Assembly (NCBI GenBank): GCA_964398915.1
Contig: CAYNOR010000004.1
Span: 81,294 to 145,293, forward strand
Direction of reading: 5' to 3'
Length of the DNA: 64,000 bases
DNA from: Tichowtungia sp964398915
GTDB lineage: Bacteria > Verrucomicrobiota > Kiritimatiellia > Kiritimatiellales > Tichowtungiaceae
Below the pieces are notes generated by a model. That model was not told the origin of the DNA. It searched no databases and worked only from the letters and a program-made list of their open reading frames with translations. Position numbers and translations under genes: made by a program. Positions 32,864 to 41,459 of the stretch are shown piece after piece; positions within the stretch are counted from its first letter, which is position 1, and every line of letters begins with the position of its first letter.

Positions 32864-33214
32864 CTACCGTGAACGGGTGACCTCGACGGCGACACTGCGG
32901 CAGAAGCGCAGTGCGCCGGGTTTATCAACGGTAACCGTGGCGATCAGCACGCGGGCATCTTTCAGGCAGATGGTTGAGATCCCTTCCGCCAGCGATTCAA
33001 TCAGGTTGAAACTGCTGTTCTCCACGAAATCCAGAATCTCCATCTTGATGGTTTTGTAATCTATCGTGTCGGTGAGCGAATCGCTCTTGCCGGCGGTGCG
33101 CAGATCGGTGTCCAGCACGATGTTGATGATCACGTCCTGCTTATTCTTCCGCTCTTCGGGATACAGCCCGATGATGCAGCGGAGGGAAAGGTCGCGAATA
33201 TGAATACGATCCAT
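32864..33214 (-). CDS. folB: Dihydroneopterin aldolase family protein
   Basis: A 116-residue FolB-fold protein. MDRIHIRDLSLRCIIGLYPEER is the conserved opening, with the Glu that positions the substrate pterin; DTIDYKTI and NLIESLAE follow, as in FolB. It makes 6-hydroxymethyl-dihydropterin in folate synthesis. The folM-like reductase lies just upstream on the same strand, which suggests a shared pterin role. Confidence 0.9.
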   Translation of the reverse strand: MDRIHIRDLSLRCIIGLYPEERKNKQDVIINIVLDTDLRTAGKSDSLTDTIDYKTIKMEILDFVENSSFNLIESLAEGISTICLKDARVLIATVTVDKPGALRFCRSVAVEVTRSR

Positions 33215-33255
33215 AGGAATGCCTCAGTTTGTTCGTTTCGCAAATTATGAATTAT

Positions 33256-33334
33256 AAACTATGAACGATGAACATGGTTTTCTGTCTGTCGCCGGATATT
33301 TTTAAAGGCCATCCGCGTTCATAGTTCATCGTTT
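33256..33334. repeat. 18-bp imperfect inverted repeat between folM-like gene and folB
   Basis: 33256-33273 and 33317-33334 are inverted copies (16/18) built from ATGAAC words, separated by 43 bp. The right arm reaches the stop codon of the folM-like gene. Such quasi-palindromic ATGAAC arrays look like degraded intergenic repeats; a role is not evident. Confidence 0.5.
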
Positions 33335-34040
33335 ATCCTTCATCATTTAATAAACCCTGTCCGCCATCGACAAAAATCGTCTGTCCGGTGATGTGGTCGC
33401 TTTTGAGCAAATAGAGAACGGCGCTGGCGACATCGGCGGGCGTCGGACGTTTGCCGAGTGGAATGGTTCCGGCGTATTCCCACGCCGGATTATCACTCTC
33501 TTTCGGCGGCGGAAGAATCGCGCCGGGGGCGACAGCGTTGACGGTAATACTGGGCGCGAGGTCGAGAGCCGCCAGTTTTGTCAGCTCTTCGAGCCCTTTT
33601 TTGCTGAGCATGTACGGAATGCAGGTCGTGTCGTGCGAGGTAATCCGCCGGTCGAGCAGGTTGATGATCTTTCCGGTCTTTGTCTGGCGGGCAAATCCGC
33701 GGATCAGCGCCAGCGGCGCCAGCAGGTTTGGCTGAAGCTCTTTCATCACGGCGTCGTAGGTGGCGTCGGCCAGTTTGGTCTGATGAAAAACGGCGGCGTT
33801 ATTGACCAGGATGTCGATCGGCCCGAACTGCTGGGAAGCGTGCTCCAGCAGCGTTTCGCACTGCGCCGGATCGCTGAGGTCGGCTTGGATGATATTCGGC
33901 CAGAAGGTGTCGGCTTCCTTCTCCGAGTTCCGGAAATGGACGATCACCTCCGCGCCTTCGGCCAGCAACGCCTCGGCAATCGCGCGGCCAATCCGCACCG
34001 CGCCGCCGGTTACCAATGCTCTTTTGCCTTTAAGAATCAT
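33333..34040 (-). CDS. folM: FolM-like short-chain dehydrogenase (pteridine reductase type)
   Basis: A 235-residue SDR. It has the nucleotide motif TGGAVRIGRAIAEAL, NNAA (ILVNNAAVF) and the catalytic Y-x3-K (PYMLSKKGLEEL). The Arg in the first glycine loop and the RRITSHD segment resemble FolM/PTR1 dihydropteridine reductases, which fits the neighbouring folB; a general SDR role remains possible. The start at 34038-34040 (MILKGKRALVTGG) is used; a GTG 15 bp upstream is the alternative. Partial copies of the 5' end of this gene recur at 39.5, 40.8 and 41.6 kb. Confidence 0.85.
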   Translation of the reverse strand: MILKGKRALVTGGAVRIGRAIAEALLAEGAEVIVHFRNSEKEADTFWPNIIQADLSDPAQCETLLEHASQQFGPIDILVNNAAVFHQTKLADATYDAVMKELQPNLLAPLALIRGFARQTKTGKIINLLDRRITSHDTTCIPYMLSKKGLEELTKLAALDLAPSITVNAVAPGAILPPPKESDNPAWEYAGTIPLGKRPTPADVASAVLYLLKSDHITGQTIFVDGGQGLLNDEG

Positions 34041-34117
34041 GCCTGCATTATGCACAAACCGCCTGCCGGTGCAACGGCGGCTTTAAACAGTCCGGCTTTT
34101 GTAGGATGAGGCCAGTA

Positions 34118-35371
34118 TTACTCATATCTCAAGGCCTCAATCGGGTTCAGCGTTGACGCTTTGTATGCGGGATAAAAGCCGAAGAAAATTCCGATTACAG
34201 AGCTGACGCCGAATGCGAGAAAGATAGACCCGGCAGAGACTACAGCGTTGAAGTTCGCGAAGACTGAAACGAGACGCGCCACACTAACACCGAACAGTAC
34301 CCCAATAAGGCCGCCGAGGAGGCTCAATGTCATGGCTTCAATAAGGAATTGCAGCCGGATGTCGCCTGGTTGCGCTCCGATGGCGATGCGGATCCCGATC
34401 TCACGGGTACGTTCGGTGACGCTTACAAGCATGATGTTCATAATGCCGATGCCGCCGACAATGAGCGATATGCCCGCGACCGAACCGAGCAATAACGTGA
34501 TGACGGTCGAAATGGAATTCACGGTGTCGGCGATTTCCTTTTGATTGAAAATATTAAAGTCGTCGCTTTGCTGACCATCCGTGAGACGATGCCGTTGACG
34601 CAGCAGGCTCGTAATTTGCTGTTGCGCGGTTTCCATGCGGTTGGCACTGACGATCTGAACGTTTACTGAGCGCAGATATTTGTCGCCGGTGATGCGCTTC
34701 ATCGCGGTGGTGTAAGGAATAATAATCCGGTCGTCCTGATTACCGCCCATGCCTGAACCCTTACTTTCCAGCAGTCCGATGATAGTGAACGGTATGTTTT
34801 TAATCCGTAACGTTTGGCCGACCGGGTTCAGCGATCCAAAAAGTTCATTAGCCGTTTTTGAGCCGATCACCGCGACTTTGGCGGCGCTACGGACGTCGAC
34901 GTCGTTGAACATTGAACCGGCCGTCAGTTTCCAGCTGCGGATTTTCAAGTAATCCTTTGATTCGCCGACGACGCTCGTGGACCAGTTGCGACCGTTGGCA
35001 ATGGCCTGTGCGGTCGTCGAAACCTCCGGACTGATCGCTGCGACATCCGGAACTTCGCGTATGATGGCTTCGGCGTCCGCAAGGGTAATTGTGCTGGCAC
35101 TGCCAAGTCCGGACTGTACACCGCCCGATTTCTTACTGCCGGCAAAGACGTTTAAAAGGTTCTGCCCGAGTGCGGAAACCTGACTGGTGATGCGAGCCTG
35201 TGCGCCATTTCCGACGGCAACCATGGCTATAACTGCTGCAACACCGATAATAATGCCCAATGCTGTGAGTATGGATCGCATCTTGTTCCGACGCAACGCA
35301 CGCAGAGCAATAAGCGCGGTTTGCGAGACTTGAGCAAGCCCGTTCTGAAACCGGTGGAACACAGTGGTCAT
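34118..35371 (-). CDS. macB: MacB-type ABC transporter permease
   Basis: A 417-residue FtsX/MacB-type permease: a membrane segment near residues 30-52 (SILTALGIIIGVAAVIAMV), a large periplasmic domain (about 55-280), and three C-terminal membrane segments with the family string GIMNIMLVSVTERTREIGIR. It lacks the ATPase domain found in the E. coli MacB polypeptide, which here is a separate gene overlapping by 4 bp. With MacA and a TolC-type channel it forms a tripartite pump; substrates could be drugs, peptides or lipids. Confidence 0.93.
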   Translation of the reverse strand: MTTVFHRFQNGLAQVSQTALIALRALRRNKMRSILTALGIIIGVAAVIAMVAVGNGAQARITSQVSALGQNLLNVFAGSKKSGGVQSGLGSASTITLADAEAIIREVPDVAAISPEVSTTAQAIANGRNWSTSVVGESKDYLKIRSWKLTAGSMFNDVDVRSAAKVAVIGSKTANELFGSLNPVGQTLRIKNIPFTIIGLLESKGSGMGGNQDDRIIIPYTTAMKRITGDKYLRSVNVQIVSANRMETAQQQITSLLRQRHRLTDGQQSDDFNIFNQKEIADTVNSISTVITLLLGSVAGISLIVGGIGIMNIMLVSVTERTREIGIRIAIGAQPGDIRLQFLIEAMTLSLLGGLIGVLFGVSVARLVSVFANFNAVVSAGSIFLAFGVSSVIGIFFGFYPAYKASTLNPIEALRYE

Positions 35372-36129
35372 GTCAGCCTCGCTTTCTGTTCCGCCTGATT
35401 CAGAGCCGCCAGTTCCTCCCGCGCCACGCGACGGTTTTGATTGAGCGTGTCACTGATCACCTGACCATCGCGCATCACCACGATGCGTTTGCAATATGCC
35501 GCGATGTCCAATTCATGAGTTACCATGATAATGGTAATGCCTGAGTCATTGAGTTCCTGAAAGAGTCCCATGATTTCGATGCTGGTATGCGTATCTAGCT
35601 TGCCTGTCGGTTCGTCGGCAAGCAGGACTTCAGGCCGGCTGACCAGCGCGCGGGCAATCGCGACGCGCTGCTGCTGACCGCCGGAGAGCTGACTGGGATG
35701 ATGATCGCGTCGCGGGCCCAGTCCGACCTTTTCTAATGCCTGTACGGCGCGGTCATGACGCTCGTGTAAGGGGATTGCCGGATGGCTGTAGAACAGAGGC
35801 AGTTCGACGTTTTCCCGTGCCGACGTGCGTGCGAGGAGATTGAAACTCTGGAAAACGAAACCGAGCTTTTTGTTCCGTAGTTTTGCGGTCTGTTTGCGGT
35901 CCAGTTCAGCTACAGCGACACCATCGAGCAGATACGCCCCGTTGGTCGGCTTGTCGAGACAGCCCAGAGTGTTCATCAGAGTGGATTTCCCCGAGCCGCT
36001 GGAACCCATGATGGCGACAAATTCGCCGCGCTGGATTTTCATGGTGATGCCGCGCACGGCTTTTACTTCTACCTCTCCCGTTTTATAAGTGCGGACGAGA
36101 TCGTTGAGTTGGATGACCGGTGTGTTCAT
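35368..36129 (-). CDS. MacB/LolD-type ABC transporter ATPase
   Basis: A 253-residue ABC ATPase with Walker A GSSGSGKST, signature LSGGQQQR, Walker B LLADEPTGKLD and switch VTHE. The family is the one that pairs with MacB/LolE permeases and drives mechanotransmission rather than transport through the membrane domain. The start at 36127-36129 (MNTPVIQLND) lies 16 bp after the macA stop; the longer frame would run back into macA. Confidence 0.94.
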   Translation of the reverse strand: MNTPVIQLNDLVRTYKTGEVEVKAVRGITMKIQRGEFVAIMGSSGSGKSTLMNTLGCLDKPTNGAYLLDGVAVAELDRKQTAKLRNKKLGFVFQSFNLLARTSARENVELPLFYSHPAIPLHERHDRAVQALEKVGLGPRRDHHPSQLSGGQQQRVAIARALVSRPEVLLADEPTGKLDTHTSIEIMGLFQELNDSGITIIMVTHELDIAAYCKRIVVMRDGQVISDTLNQNRRVAREELAALNQAEQKARLT

Positions 36130-36145
36130 GACTTTATCAGAGGGT

Positions 36146-37306
36146 TTACTGGGGTGTTTGCGGCGGAGGGGCCCCAAAGCCACCTTCTTTTGCGGCTGCG
36201 GCAAGAGTTGATGTTACAACCGGAGTGTTTTCGCGTAGGCCATCCTGAATTTCAGTATCTGTGCCATCGGTGATGCCGGCCTTCACGATAAGCGGGTTGA
36301 GTTTGGTTCCGTTGGCGCTGGTCGTGTAAATGAGGCGTTGACTGCGATCCAGCTTTTGCGGCGGTGCTTGCTCGAATGCCGCGTTGTCAGGAGGTGTGAA
36401 GCGCAGCGCGGTGTTTGGTACTTTTAAAACATTTTGTTTTTCGGAAACAAGACTCGAGACATCTGCGGTCATGCCGGGGAAAAGTTTCTGGTCAGGATTG
36501 TCCACTGAGATAATCGTCTCATAAGTTACCACGTTCTGTGTCGTGGTCGGGGCTTTGCGAACCTGTGTTACCGTTCCGTGGAACGTCTCATCGGGAAAGG
36601 CATCCACGGTGAAGGCCACCGTCTGTCCGGCCCGCACCTGTCCGATGTCGGCCTCCGAGACTGACGCGCTGATATTCATCTTGGTGATGTCCTGTGCGAT
36701 GGTGAACAGTACCGGCGTTGTCATTGCCGCGTTTACGGTCTGACCGACATCTACTTTGCGCGAAATTACGATTCCGTCCACGGGGGCGGTGATTTTGCAG
36801 TAACCGAGATTCGCCTGAGTGCTTTCGAGCGCAGCTTCGCGGATGACGACTGTGGCTTCGGCCTGTGCAAGTTCGGCAGTGGTTTGGTCAAGATCCAGCT
36901 GTGACGCGGCCTTGAGCGGAACCAGCGCTTTCTTTCGTTCCAAATTTTGGTGCTTCAACGTTACAGTGGCTTTGGCACTGGCCAGTTCACCTTGCGCTTG
37001 CCGTAATGACGCATCATAAACGGTGGGATCGATTTCTGCAATAAGCTGCCCTTTATTCACAGCCGAATTAAAGTCAGCATATAACGCTGAAATTTTCCCT
37101 GAAACCTGACTGCCGACATCTACGCTTACCACCGCACTCAGCGTACCGCTGGCTGTGACACGCTGGATAATGTTGCCACGTGCTGCTTCGACTGTTTCGT
37201 ATCGGAATGAGGAAGTGCCGGAAGGTTTGCAGCCGAGGAGCGGTGCAAATGTCGCGGTAACGAGCAAAGCCGGGAATAATATGTTGATTTCCATCTGTCG
37301 TTTCAT
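36146..37306 (-). CDS. macA: MacA-type periplasmic adaptor lipoprotein
   Basis: 386 residues. The N-terminus reads as a lipoprotein signal (FAPLLGC near residue 26), then lipoyl/barrel-sandwich halves (SGTLSAVVSVDVGSQVSGKI; APVDGIVISRKVDVGQTV) around a coiled-coil hairpin (about 90-160), and beta-barrel and membrane-proximal domains. It bridges the MacB permease and the outer-membrane channel. The start at 37304-37306 follows the tolC-type stop by one base and has GGAGATAAG upstream. The Pro-rich tail is unremarkable. Confidence 0.92.
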   Translation of the reverse strand: MKRQMEINILFPALLVTATFAPLLGCKPSGTSSFRYETVEAARGNIIQRVTASGTLSAVVSVDVGSQVSGKISALYADFNSAVNKGQLIAEIDPTVYDASLRQAQGELASAKATVTLKHQNLERKKALVPLKAASQLDLDQTTAELAQAEATVVIREAALESTQANLGYCKITAPVDGIVISRKVDVGQTVNAAMTTPVLFTIAQDITKMNISASVSEADIGQVRAGQTVAFTVDAFPDETFHGTVTQVRKAPTTTQNVVTYETIISVDNPDQKLFPGMTADVSSLVSEKQNVLKVPNTALRFTPPDNAAFEQAPPQKLDRSQRLIYTTSANGTKLNPLIVKAGITDGTDTEIQDGLRENTPVVTSTLAAAAKEGGFGAPPPQTPQ

Positions 37307-37307
37307 C

Positions 37308-38675
37308 TTATCTCCATCCGCCGCCAAGCGCCTTGTAGAGCGCGATTTGGCTGGCCAGTTTGTTATATTGGGCTTGAATCAGACTCTGCTGCGCACTGTA
37401 AAGATCCTGTTGCGCTGAAAGAACATTCAGGTAGGAATCCTCGCCCTGCCGATACCGGAAATTTGCCAGTTCAAAACGCCGCTCCTGAACTTCAGCGAGT
37501 TTTGCCGAGGTTTCGATCTGCTGTCTGTAGTTGCTGTTTGCTGCCAGCGCATCGGTTACTTCCCGGAACGCGGTTTGAATCGCCTTTTCATAATTGGCCA
37601 CTTCAATGCGTTCAGATATTTTCGCAGCATTGAGGCTTGCCCGCAGCTTGCCGCCGGTAAAAATGGGCAATGTGATTTGCGGTGAAAAACTCCATACGCC
37701 CGTACCCGACCCGAACAAGTCTGAAAGTTGCGAACTCGTCGTGCCAATAGAGCTTGTGAGCGTAATCTGCGGAAAAAACGCCGCCCGCGCCGCGCCGATA
37801 TTTGCGTTGGCTGCTTTCAGCGTATGTTCCGCTTCCAGAATGTCTTTGCGCCGTTGCACCAGTTCCGACGGAAGTCCCGGTGAAACGTCTGAAAGTATAT
37901 TCGTTTCACCGAAGGACTGTGTCGCCGGGAGGTCGGTCGGCAGCGCCTGGCCGACCAGCAGTATCAGTGCATTTTCTGATTGCGCGCGCTGGCGTTCGTA
38001 AGTCAGCACATTGATTTGAGCGGTCTGCACCTGGCCTTCCGCAGTGCACAAATCAAGTCCGCTGATTGCGCCGGCGTCGAAGCTCGCCTTGTTGAGTTCA
38101 TAGGAATTCTGGGCGGCTTTATGCGTACGCTGTGCCAGTTCCAGTTGTTCCTCGGCTTCACGCAGTGCGAAATATTGTGTGGCGGTTTCCGCGATGAGCG
38201 AAATCTGTGCACTTTGCCGCGCCTCGTCCGTAGCAAAATATTTTTCCAGCGCCTGCCGATTCAAACTGCGCACGCGGCCGAAAAGATCCGCTTCGTAGGC
38301 TGTTATGCCAATGCTCGCACCCCAGGAATCGGATGTCATTCCGGCTGCATGCGAGCGGGTGAAATTACCGTTGCCGTCGACAGAAGGAACAGAGGCCGCC
38401 TTTGTGATGCGGTATTGCGCCCGGATTTTCTCGACGTTCAGTATAGCGACGCGGAGATCCCGGTTATTCTTCAGCGCCAGTTCAATAAGTTTCTGCAGCC
38501 GCTCTTCATGAATGAAATCCTGCCACGCAATTTCGGCACTGTGAGTTTCACTGGTCGCAGCTATATCCGGATAGCATGCCGTTACCGGCATGGACGGGCG
38601 CTCGTATTCGGGGATCATCGTGCAGCCGCTTAACGACAGCGTCAAAATGAAGAGTATAGAGGATGTTTTCATCAT
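37308..38675 (-). CDS. TolC/NodT-type outer membrane efflux lipoprotein
   Basis: 455 residues with a lipoprotein signal (LSLSGCTMIPEY) and two internally similar helical halves typical of OMF channels (SLIAETATQYFALREAEEQL ... AFREVTDALAANSNYRQQ). NodT-like opening EYERPSMPV. It supplies the outer-membrane exit duct for the MacA/MacB pump. Its start overlaps the tetR stop (ATGATGA), and the stop is one base from the macA start, showing tight operon coupling. Confidence 0.94.
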   Translation of the reverse strand: MMKTSSILFILTLSLSGCTMIPEYERPSMPVTACYPDIAATSETHSAEIAWQDFIHEERLQKLIELALKNNRDLRVAILNVEKIRAQYRITKAASVPSVDGNGNFTRSHAAGMTSDSWGASIGITAYEADLFGRVRSLNRQALEKYFATDEARQSAQISLIAETATQYFALREAEEQLELAQRTHKAAQNSYELNKASFDAGAISGLDLCTAEGQVQTAQINVLTYERQRAQSENALILLVGQALPTDLPATQSFGETNILSDVSPGLPSELVQRRKDILEAEHTLKAANANIGAARAAFFPQITLTSSIGTTSSQLSDLFGSGTGVWSFSPQITLPIFTGGKLRASLNAAKISERIEVANYEKAIQTAFREVTDALAANSNYRQQIETSAKLAEVQERRFELANFRYRQGEDSYLNVLSAQQDLYSAQQSLIQAQYNKLASQIALYKALGGGWR

Positions 38676-39349
38676 GGCTGTTTTTTACGCGATGGTTTTG
38701 ACGGTATGGGCAGCGCCGGGCGCTTCCCGGGATCAAGGGCCGGCTTGCTTTGCAGCCCGGCGGCGATGAAACGAACCACTTCACGGAGCATGGGTTCGTG
38801 AATTTTTTTGTTTTGCATGCCGGGTATTTCTTCGGCTCGTACAAAGAACATAAGCAATCCTCCCATGCCGAGCATGGTGCGCAAGTGGATCAAATCTTCC
38901 GGCAGTTCCGGTAGAGCCCGTTGAAATGCCTGAATGAACATTTCGGCGCCGGGCGCGAGTTCTTGATCAACTGCTGCATCAAGAAACGGCGGCGGGTTGA
39001 ACAGATTGCTTGCGAGAAAGGTATGAAAGGCAGGGTAGTTCAGCCCTGACTCGAACGGTGGGCGAACCATGCACTCCACAATTTTCTCCACCGTCAACGG
39101 CTGGTCGTTTTCCGCTGCCTGCAGCAAACGCAGGCGTTCCGCGTTCATCGGACGGAAGCGTCTCATGAAGGTCTCTATGAACAGAGTTTCCTTCGACCCA
39201 AAGTGGTATGTGGCTGCTCCGAGATTAACCTTTGCTTCATCGGCGAGCTGTCTCATGCCGACACCATCAAAGCCGTGTTTAGCAAAGAGCTTTTCCGCAG
39301 CATCAAGCAGTCGGTCGGCTGTACATGGGGCTGACGGTTCTGTTTTCAT
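38672..39349 (-). CDS. TetR-family repressor (CerR/CecR-like)
   Basis: 225 residues. The N-terminal TetR HTH is clear (AAEKLFAKHGFDGVGMRQLADEAKVNLGAATYHFGSKETL). The C-terminal ligand domain resembles the DUF1956/CecR group (FQRALPELPEDL). First gene of the efflux operon, so it probably represses its own promoter and the pump. The start at 39347-39349 is chosen because the upstream extension covers the predicted promoter and operator and has no TetR similarity. Its inducer is unknown. Confidence 0.92.
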   Translation of the reverse strand: MKTEPSAPCTADRLLDAAEKLFAKHGFDGVGMRQLADEAKVNLGAATYHFGSKETLFIETFMRRFRPMNAERLRLLQAAENDQPLTVEKIVECMVRPPFESGLNYPAFHTFLASNLFNPPPFLDAAVDQELAPGAEMFIQAFQRALPELPEDLIHLRTMLGMGGLLMFFVRAEEIPGMQNKKIHEPMLREVVRFIAAGLQSKPALDPGKRPALPIPSKPSRKKQP

Positions 39350-39355
39350 GTCGCG

Positions 39356-39384
39356 ATTAATACAAACGTATGAATAATTGTCAA
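39356..39384 (-). promoter_or_regulatory. Promoter and operator of the tetR-efflux operon
   Basis: On the minus strand TTGACA (39384-39379) is followed after 16 bp by TATTAA (39362-39357). An inverted repeat ATTCATAC-GTTT-GTATTAAT (7 of 8 matched) covers the -10 and spacer (39356-39375), 6 bp before the start codon, as expected for an autorepressing TetR operator. Confidence 0.65.
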
Positions 39385-39496
39385 GGCGGATTTTGCGTTC
39401 ATAAAGATCAGGACAGCTGAGGCGGCACAGAATTTCTTCGGGGAAAAGCCGGAGAGGAAGGACGTCGGTCATTGGTTCCGGCAGCACCGGAATCGC

Positions 39497-39925
39497 TCAT
39501 GTTCTATAGGCCGTGTCGTGTGAGGTGATCCGCCGGTCGAGCAGATTGATGATTTTGCCGGTCTTCGTCTGCCGCGCAAATCCGCGGATCAGCGCCAGCG
39601 GTGCCAGCAGGTTCGGTTGAAGTTCCTTCATCACGGCGGCGTAGGTGGCGTCGGCCAGTTTGGTCTGATGAAAAACGGCAGCGTTATTGACGAGAATGTC
39701 GATCGGCCCGAACTGCTGCGAGGCGCGCTCCAGCAGCGTTTCGCACTGCGCCGGATCGCTGAGGTCGGCCTGAATAATATTCGGCCAGAAGGCGTCGGCT
39801 TCCTTTTCCGAGGTTCGGAAATGGACGATCACCTCAGCACATTCGGCCAGCAACGCCTCGGTAATCGCGCGGCCGATCCGTACCGCACCGCCGGTTACCA
39901 ATGCTCTTTTGCCTTTAAGAATCAT
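39497..39925 (-). pseudogene. Truncated copy of the folM-like gene (5' ~430 bp)
   Basis: Encodes the first ~142 residues of the FolM-like protein with only a few substitutions relative to 33333-34040. It stops in a short foreign tail (SHDTAYRT) just after the RRITSHD segment, losing the catalytic Tyr-Lys and the C-terminus. Homology also extends ~50 bp upstream of the start. It is in direct orientation to the intact gene, with the tetR-efflux operon between them. The frame is open but the product cannot be an active SDR. Confidence 0.85.
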
Positions 39926-40009
39926 GCCTGCATTATGCACAAACCGCCTGCCGGTGCAACGGCGGCTTTACAAGCAACGGCAAATGTGGATTGATAACTT
40001 TTCAAGAAG

Positions 40010-40085
40010 AGGATTAATGGAATAAAGGACGAGTGGATTAATGTTTCCAGAATAATCCAGTAATCCATTAATCCAATCATCCAAT
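40010..40085. repeat. AT-rich block of TAATCCA/GGATTAATG words
   Basis: Contains GGATTAATGG, GTGGATTAATG and the complementary words CCAGTAATCCATTAATCCAATC, making direct and inverted short repeats. It occupies the place where the nucleotidyltransferase gene stands in the neighbouring cassette. Looks like a degraded intergenic repeat. Confidence 0.45.
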
Positions 40086-40110
40086 GGAGTCCAAATTAGG
40101 GAGATGAGGA

Positions 40111-40188
40111 ATGCTTAAATTCTCGGAACCATCGCACGCTTCAAAGCTTGAAAAAGCAGCGTTTTGTTGCATAGTGATAGCACTATGA
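40111..40188 (+). pseudogene. Remnant of the small gene found intact at 41452
   Basis: The segment 40098-40127 repeats 41439-41468 (AGGGAGATGA, then ATGCTTAAATTC) with only three or four differences, including the ribosome-binding site and first codons. After about six codons the similarity ends. The frame continues for 25 residues and stops at TGA 40186-40188, overlapping the hicB start (ATGA). It shows that a second copy of the nucleotidyltransferase-associated small gene once lay here. Confidence 0.6.
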
Positions 40189-40397
40189 AAATTCTCGTTA
40201 AAAAAGATGGTGAAGGTTATCTGGCCCGCGTGCAGGGTTCCGCCAACCTCTTCGCCTACGGCCTGACCAGAGATCAAGCGCTGGAAGAACTCTCCGGTGT
40301 TGTTGATATGACCATGGATTATCACCTCGAACAGGTGGACGTGGAACGTCAGGCTCTTCGGGAACTGCTGAATACCCGGCTCGCTTATGCCCTATAA
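40185..40397 (+). CDS. hicB: HicB-like antitoxin
   Basis: A 70-residue short HicB-type protein: MKILVKKDGEGYLARVQG (the partial RNase-H-like fold) and LTRDQALEELSGVVDM. No separate DNA-binding domain is evident; short HicB forms are common. It overlaps hicA by 11 bp, with antitoxin first. The start at 40185 is used; seven extra residues upstream are possible but lack a ribosome-binding site. Confidence 0.8.
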   Translation: MKILVKKDGEGYLARVQGSANLFAYGLTRDQALEELSGVVDMTMDYHLEQVDVERQALRELLNTRLAYAL

Positions 40398-40596
40398 GTT
40401 TAAAGAGATCGAAAAGCGGCTGCGCAGACTGGGCTATAAAGTCGTCCGGCAAAAAGGTTCGCACGTTCTCTTTTCTAACGGCTCAAACACCTTTCCCGTT
40501 CCTAACCATGCCGGTAAAGAAATTTCTCCCGGCGTCGAGAGGCAGATTCTTAAACTGCTCAAAATGAAAAACGACGACTTCCGCCGTCTTGTTTAG
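40387..40596 (+). CDS. hicA: HicA-like mRNA interferase toxin
   Basis: A 69-residue dsRBD-fold protein of the HicA/YcfA family: KEIEKRLRRLGYKVVRQKGSH with the catalytic His in GSHVLF, followed by the family's VPNHAGKEISPGVERQILK. HicA cleaves mRNA and is neutralised by HicB. Complete and in frame. Starts inside hicB. Confidence 0.9.
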   Translation: MPYKFKEIEKRLRRLGYKVVRQKGSHVLFSNGSNTFPVPNHAGKEISPGVERQILKLLKMKNDDFRRLV

Positions 40597-40750
40597 GGTC
40601 TGCCCGTATCCGAAAACCATTCAGCGATTCGGGTGATTTTGGGTGGAGCGTGATCGCCGAGCACGCTTCGCTTGTCCGCCGCGGGAGAAAACGCGCCCTG
40701 CGGTCGCATTCCACCTAAATCCAATGCAAATCAGGAGTATATCCAGTGTG
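40597..40750. other. GC-rich spacer with a long imperfect inverted repeat
   Basis: Between hicA and the next folM fragment. GGTGGAGCGTGATCGC and GCGGTCGCATTCCACC form arms matching at 12 of 16 positions around a ~45-bp GC-rich loop. No gene or known recombination site was recognised; it does not have the core heptamers of integron attC sites. Confidence 0.4.
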
Positions 40751-40892
40751 AGCGCTTCGGTAATCGCGCGGCCAATCCGCACCGCCGGTTACCAATGCCC
40801 GTTTACCTTTTAGAATCATGACTGCATTATGCACAAACGGTCTGCCGGTGCAACGGCGGCTTTACAAGCAACGCCAAATGTGGGTTTATAAC
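40751..40892 (-). pseudogene. Scrap of the folM-like 5' end (third copy)
   Basis: Corresponds on the minus strand to the first ~25 codons of the folM-like gene plus its upstream flank (the ATTATGCACAAAC and TGCCGGTGCAACGGCGG segments). Similarity to the 39.5-kb copy extends furthest, to about 40892. It begins AGCGCTTCGG, the same altered boundary as the fourth scrap at 41637. It carries small deletions and cannot be coding. Confidence 0.8.
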
Positions 40893-40898
40893 CGGGTC

Positions 40899-41459
40899 AT
40901 GAGCCGGATTGAGCAAATAAACTATGTCTTTGAAACGGTGAGCCGCCGACTGCCGGAGGCGGGTATCGGATTTCTGATGATCGGCGGCCATGCGGTCAAT
41001 CACTATGGCTACACCCGCGCCACCATGGATGTAGATTTTATGATCGCGGCGGAAGACGTTTCAACCGTTCGTCAGGTAATGAAAGACGCCGGGTTTACGA
41101 ATGTTTCCGAGGGAGAAACCGTCATCTTCTTTTCGCTTCCCGATTCTCCGGTTCGTGTGGATTTTTTGCCGGTGGATACCGGTACACTGGAGCAGCTTCT
41201 GTCCGGCGCTGTACAGGTAAAGTACGGCGGCGCATCACTCAAGGTTCCCTGCCTGCTGGATTTACTGGCTATGAAACTCTTTGCTTTGAAAGGCGGCCAT
41301 CCCCGCCGAAAAGATCGTGATGCTGCGGATATTGTTCATCTGATTGCAGAAAACGGACTGACGGCAGAAACGGATCTGAAGCCGTTGTGCGAGCGGTATG
41401 CGACAACCCGGATCTATGAGGAACTGGCTGCGCGGATCAGGGAGATGAAAAATGCTTAA
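40899..41459 (+). CDS. AbiEii-like / DUF-type nucleotidyltransferase
   Basis: 186 residues. The N-terminal nucleotidyltransferase motif is MIGGHAVNHYGYTRATMDVDFMI (G-G ... T-x-D-x-D), with a further acidic strand (VRVDFLPVD) and a C-terminal DRDAADIVHLI helix. This is the layout of AbiEii/MenT-like and Rossmann-less NTases in toxin-antitoxin or abortive-infection pairs. The start at 40899 is chosen because the longer frame translates the antisense of the folM scrap. It overlaps the next small gene by 8 bp, which may encode its partner. Confidence 0.75.
   Translation: MSRIEQINYVFETVSRRLPEAGIGFLMIGGHAVNHYGYTRATMDVDFMIAAEDVSTVRQVMKDAGFTNVSEGETVIFFSLPDSPVRVDFLPVDTGTLEQLLSGAVQVKYGGASLKVPCLLDLLAMKLFALKGGHPRRKDRDAADIVHLIAENGLTAETDLKPLCERYATTRIYEELAARIREMKNA

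Noticed and set aside
40818..40898. Longer start for the nucleotidyltransferase gene
   Set aside because: Those codons are the complement of the folM 5' scrap and its flank, not conserved protein sequence.
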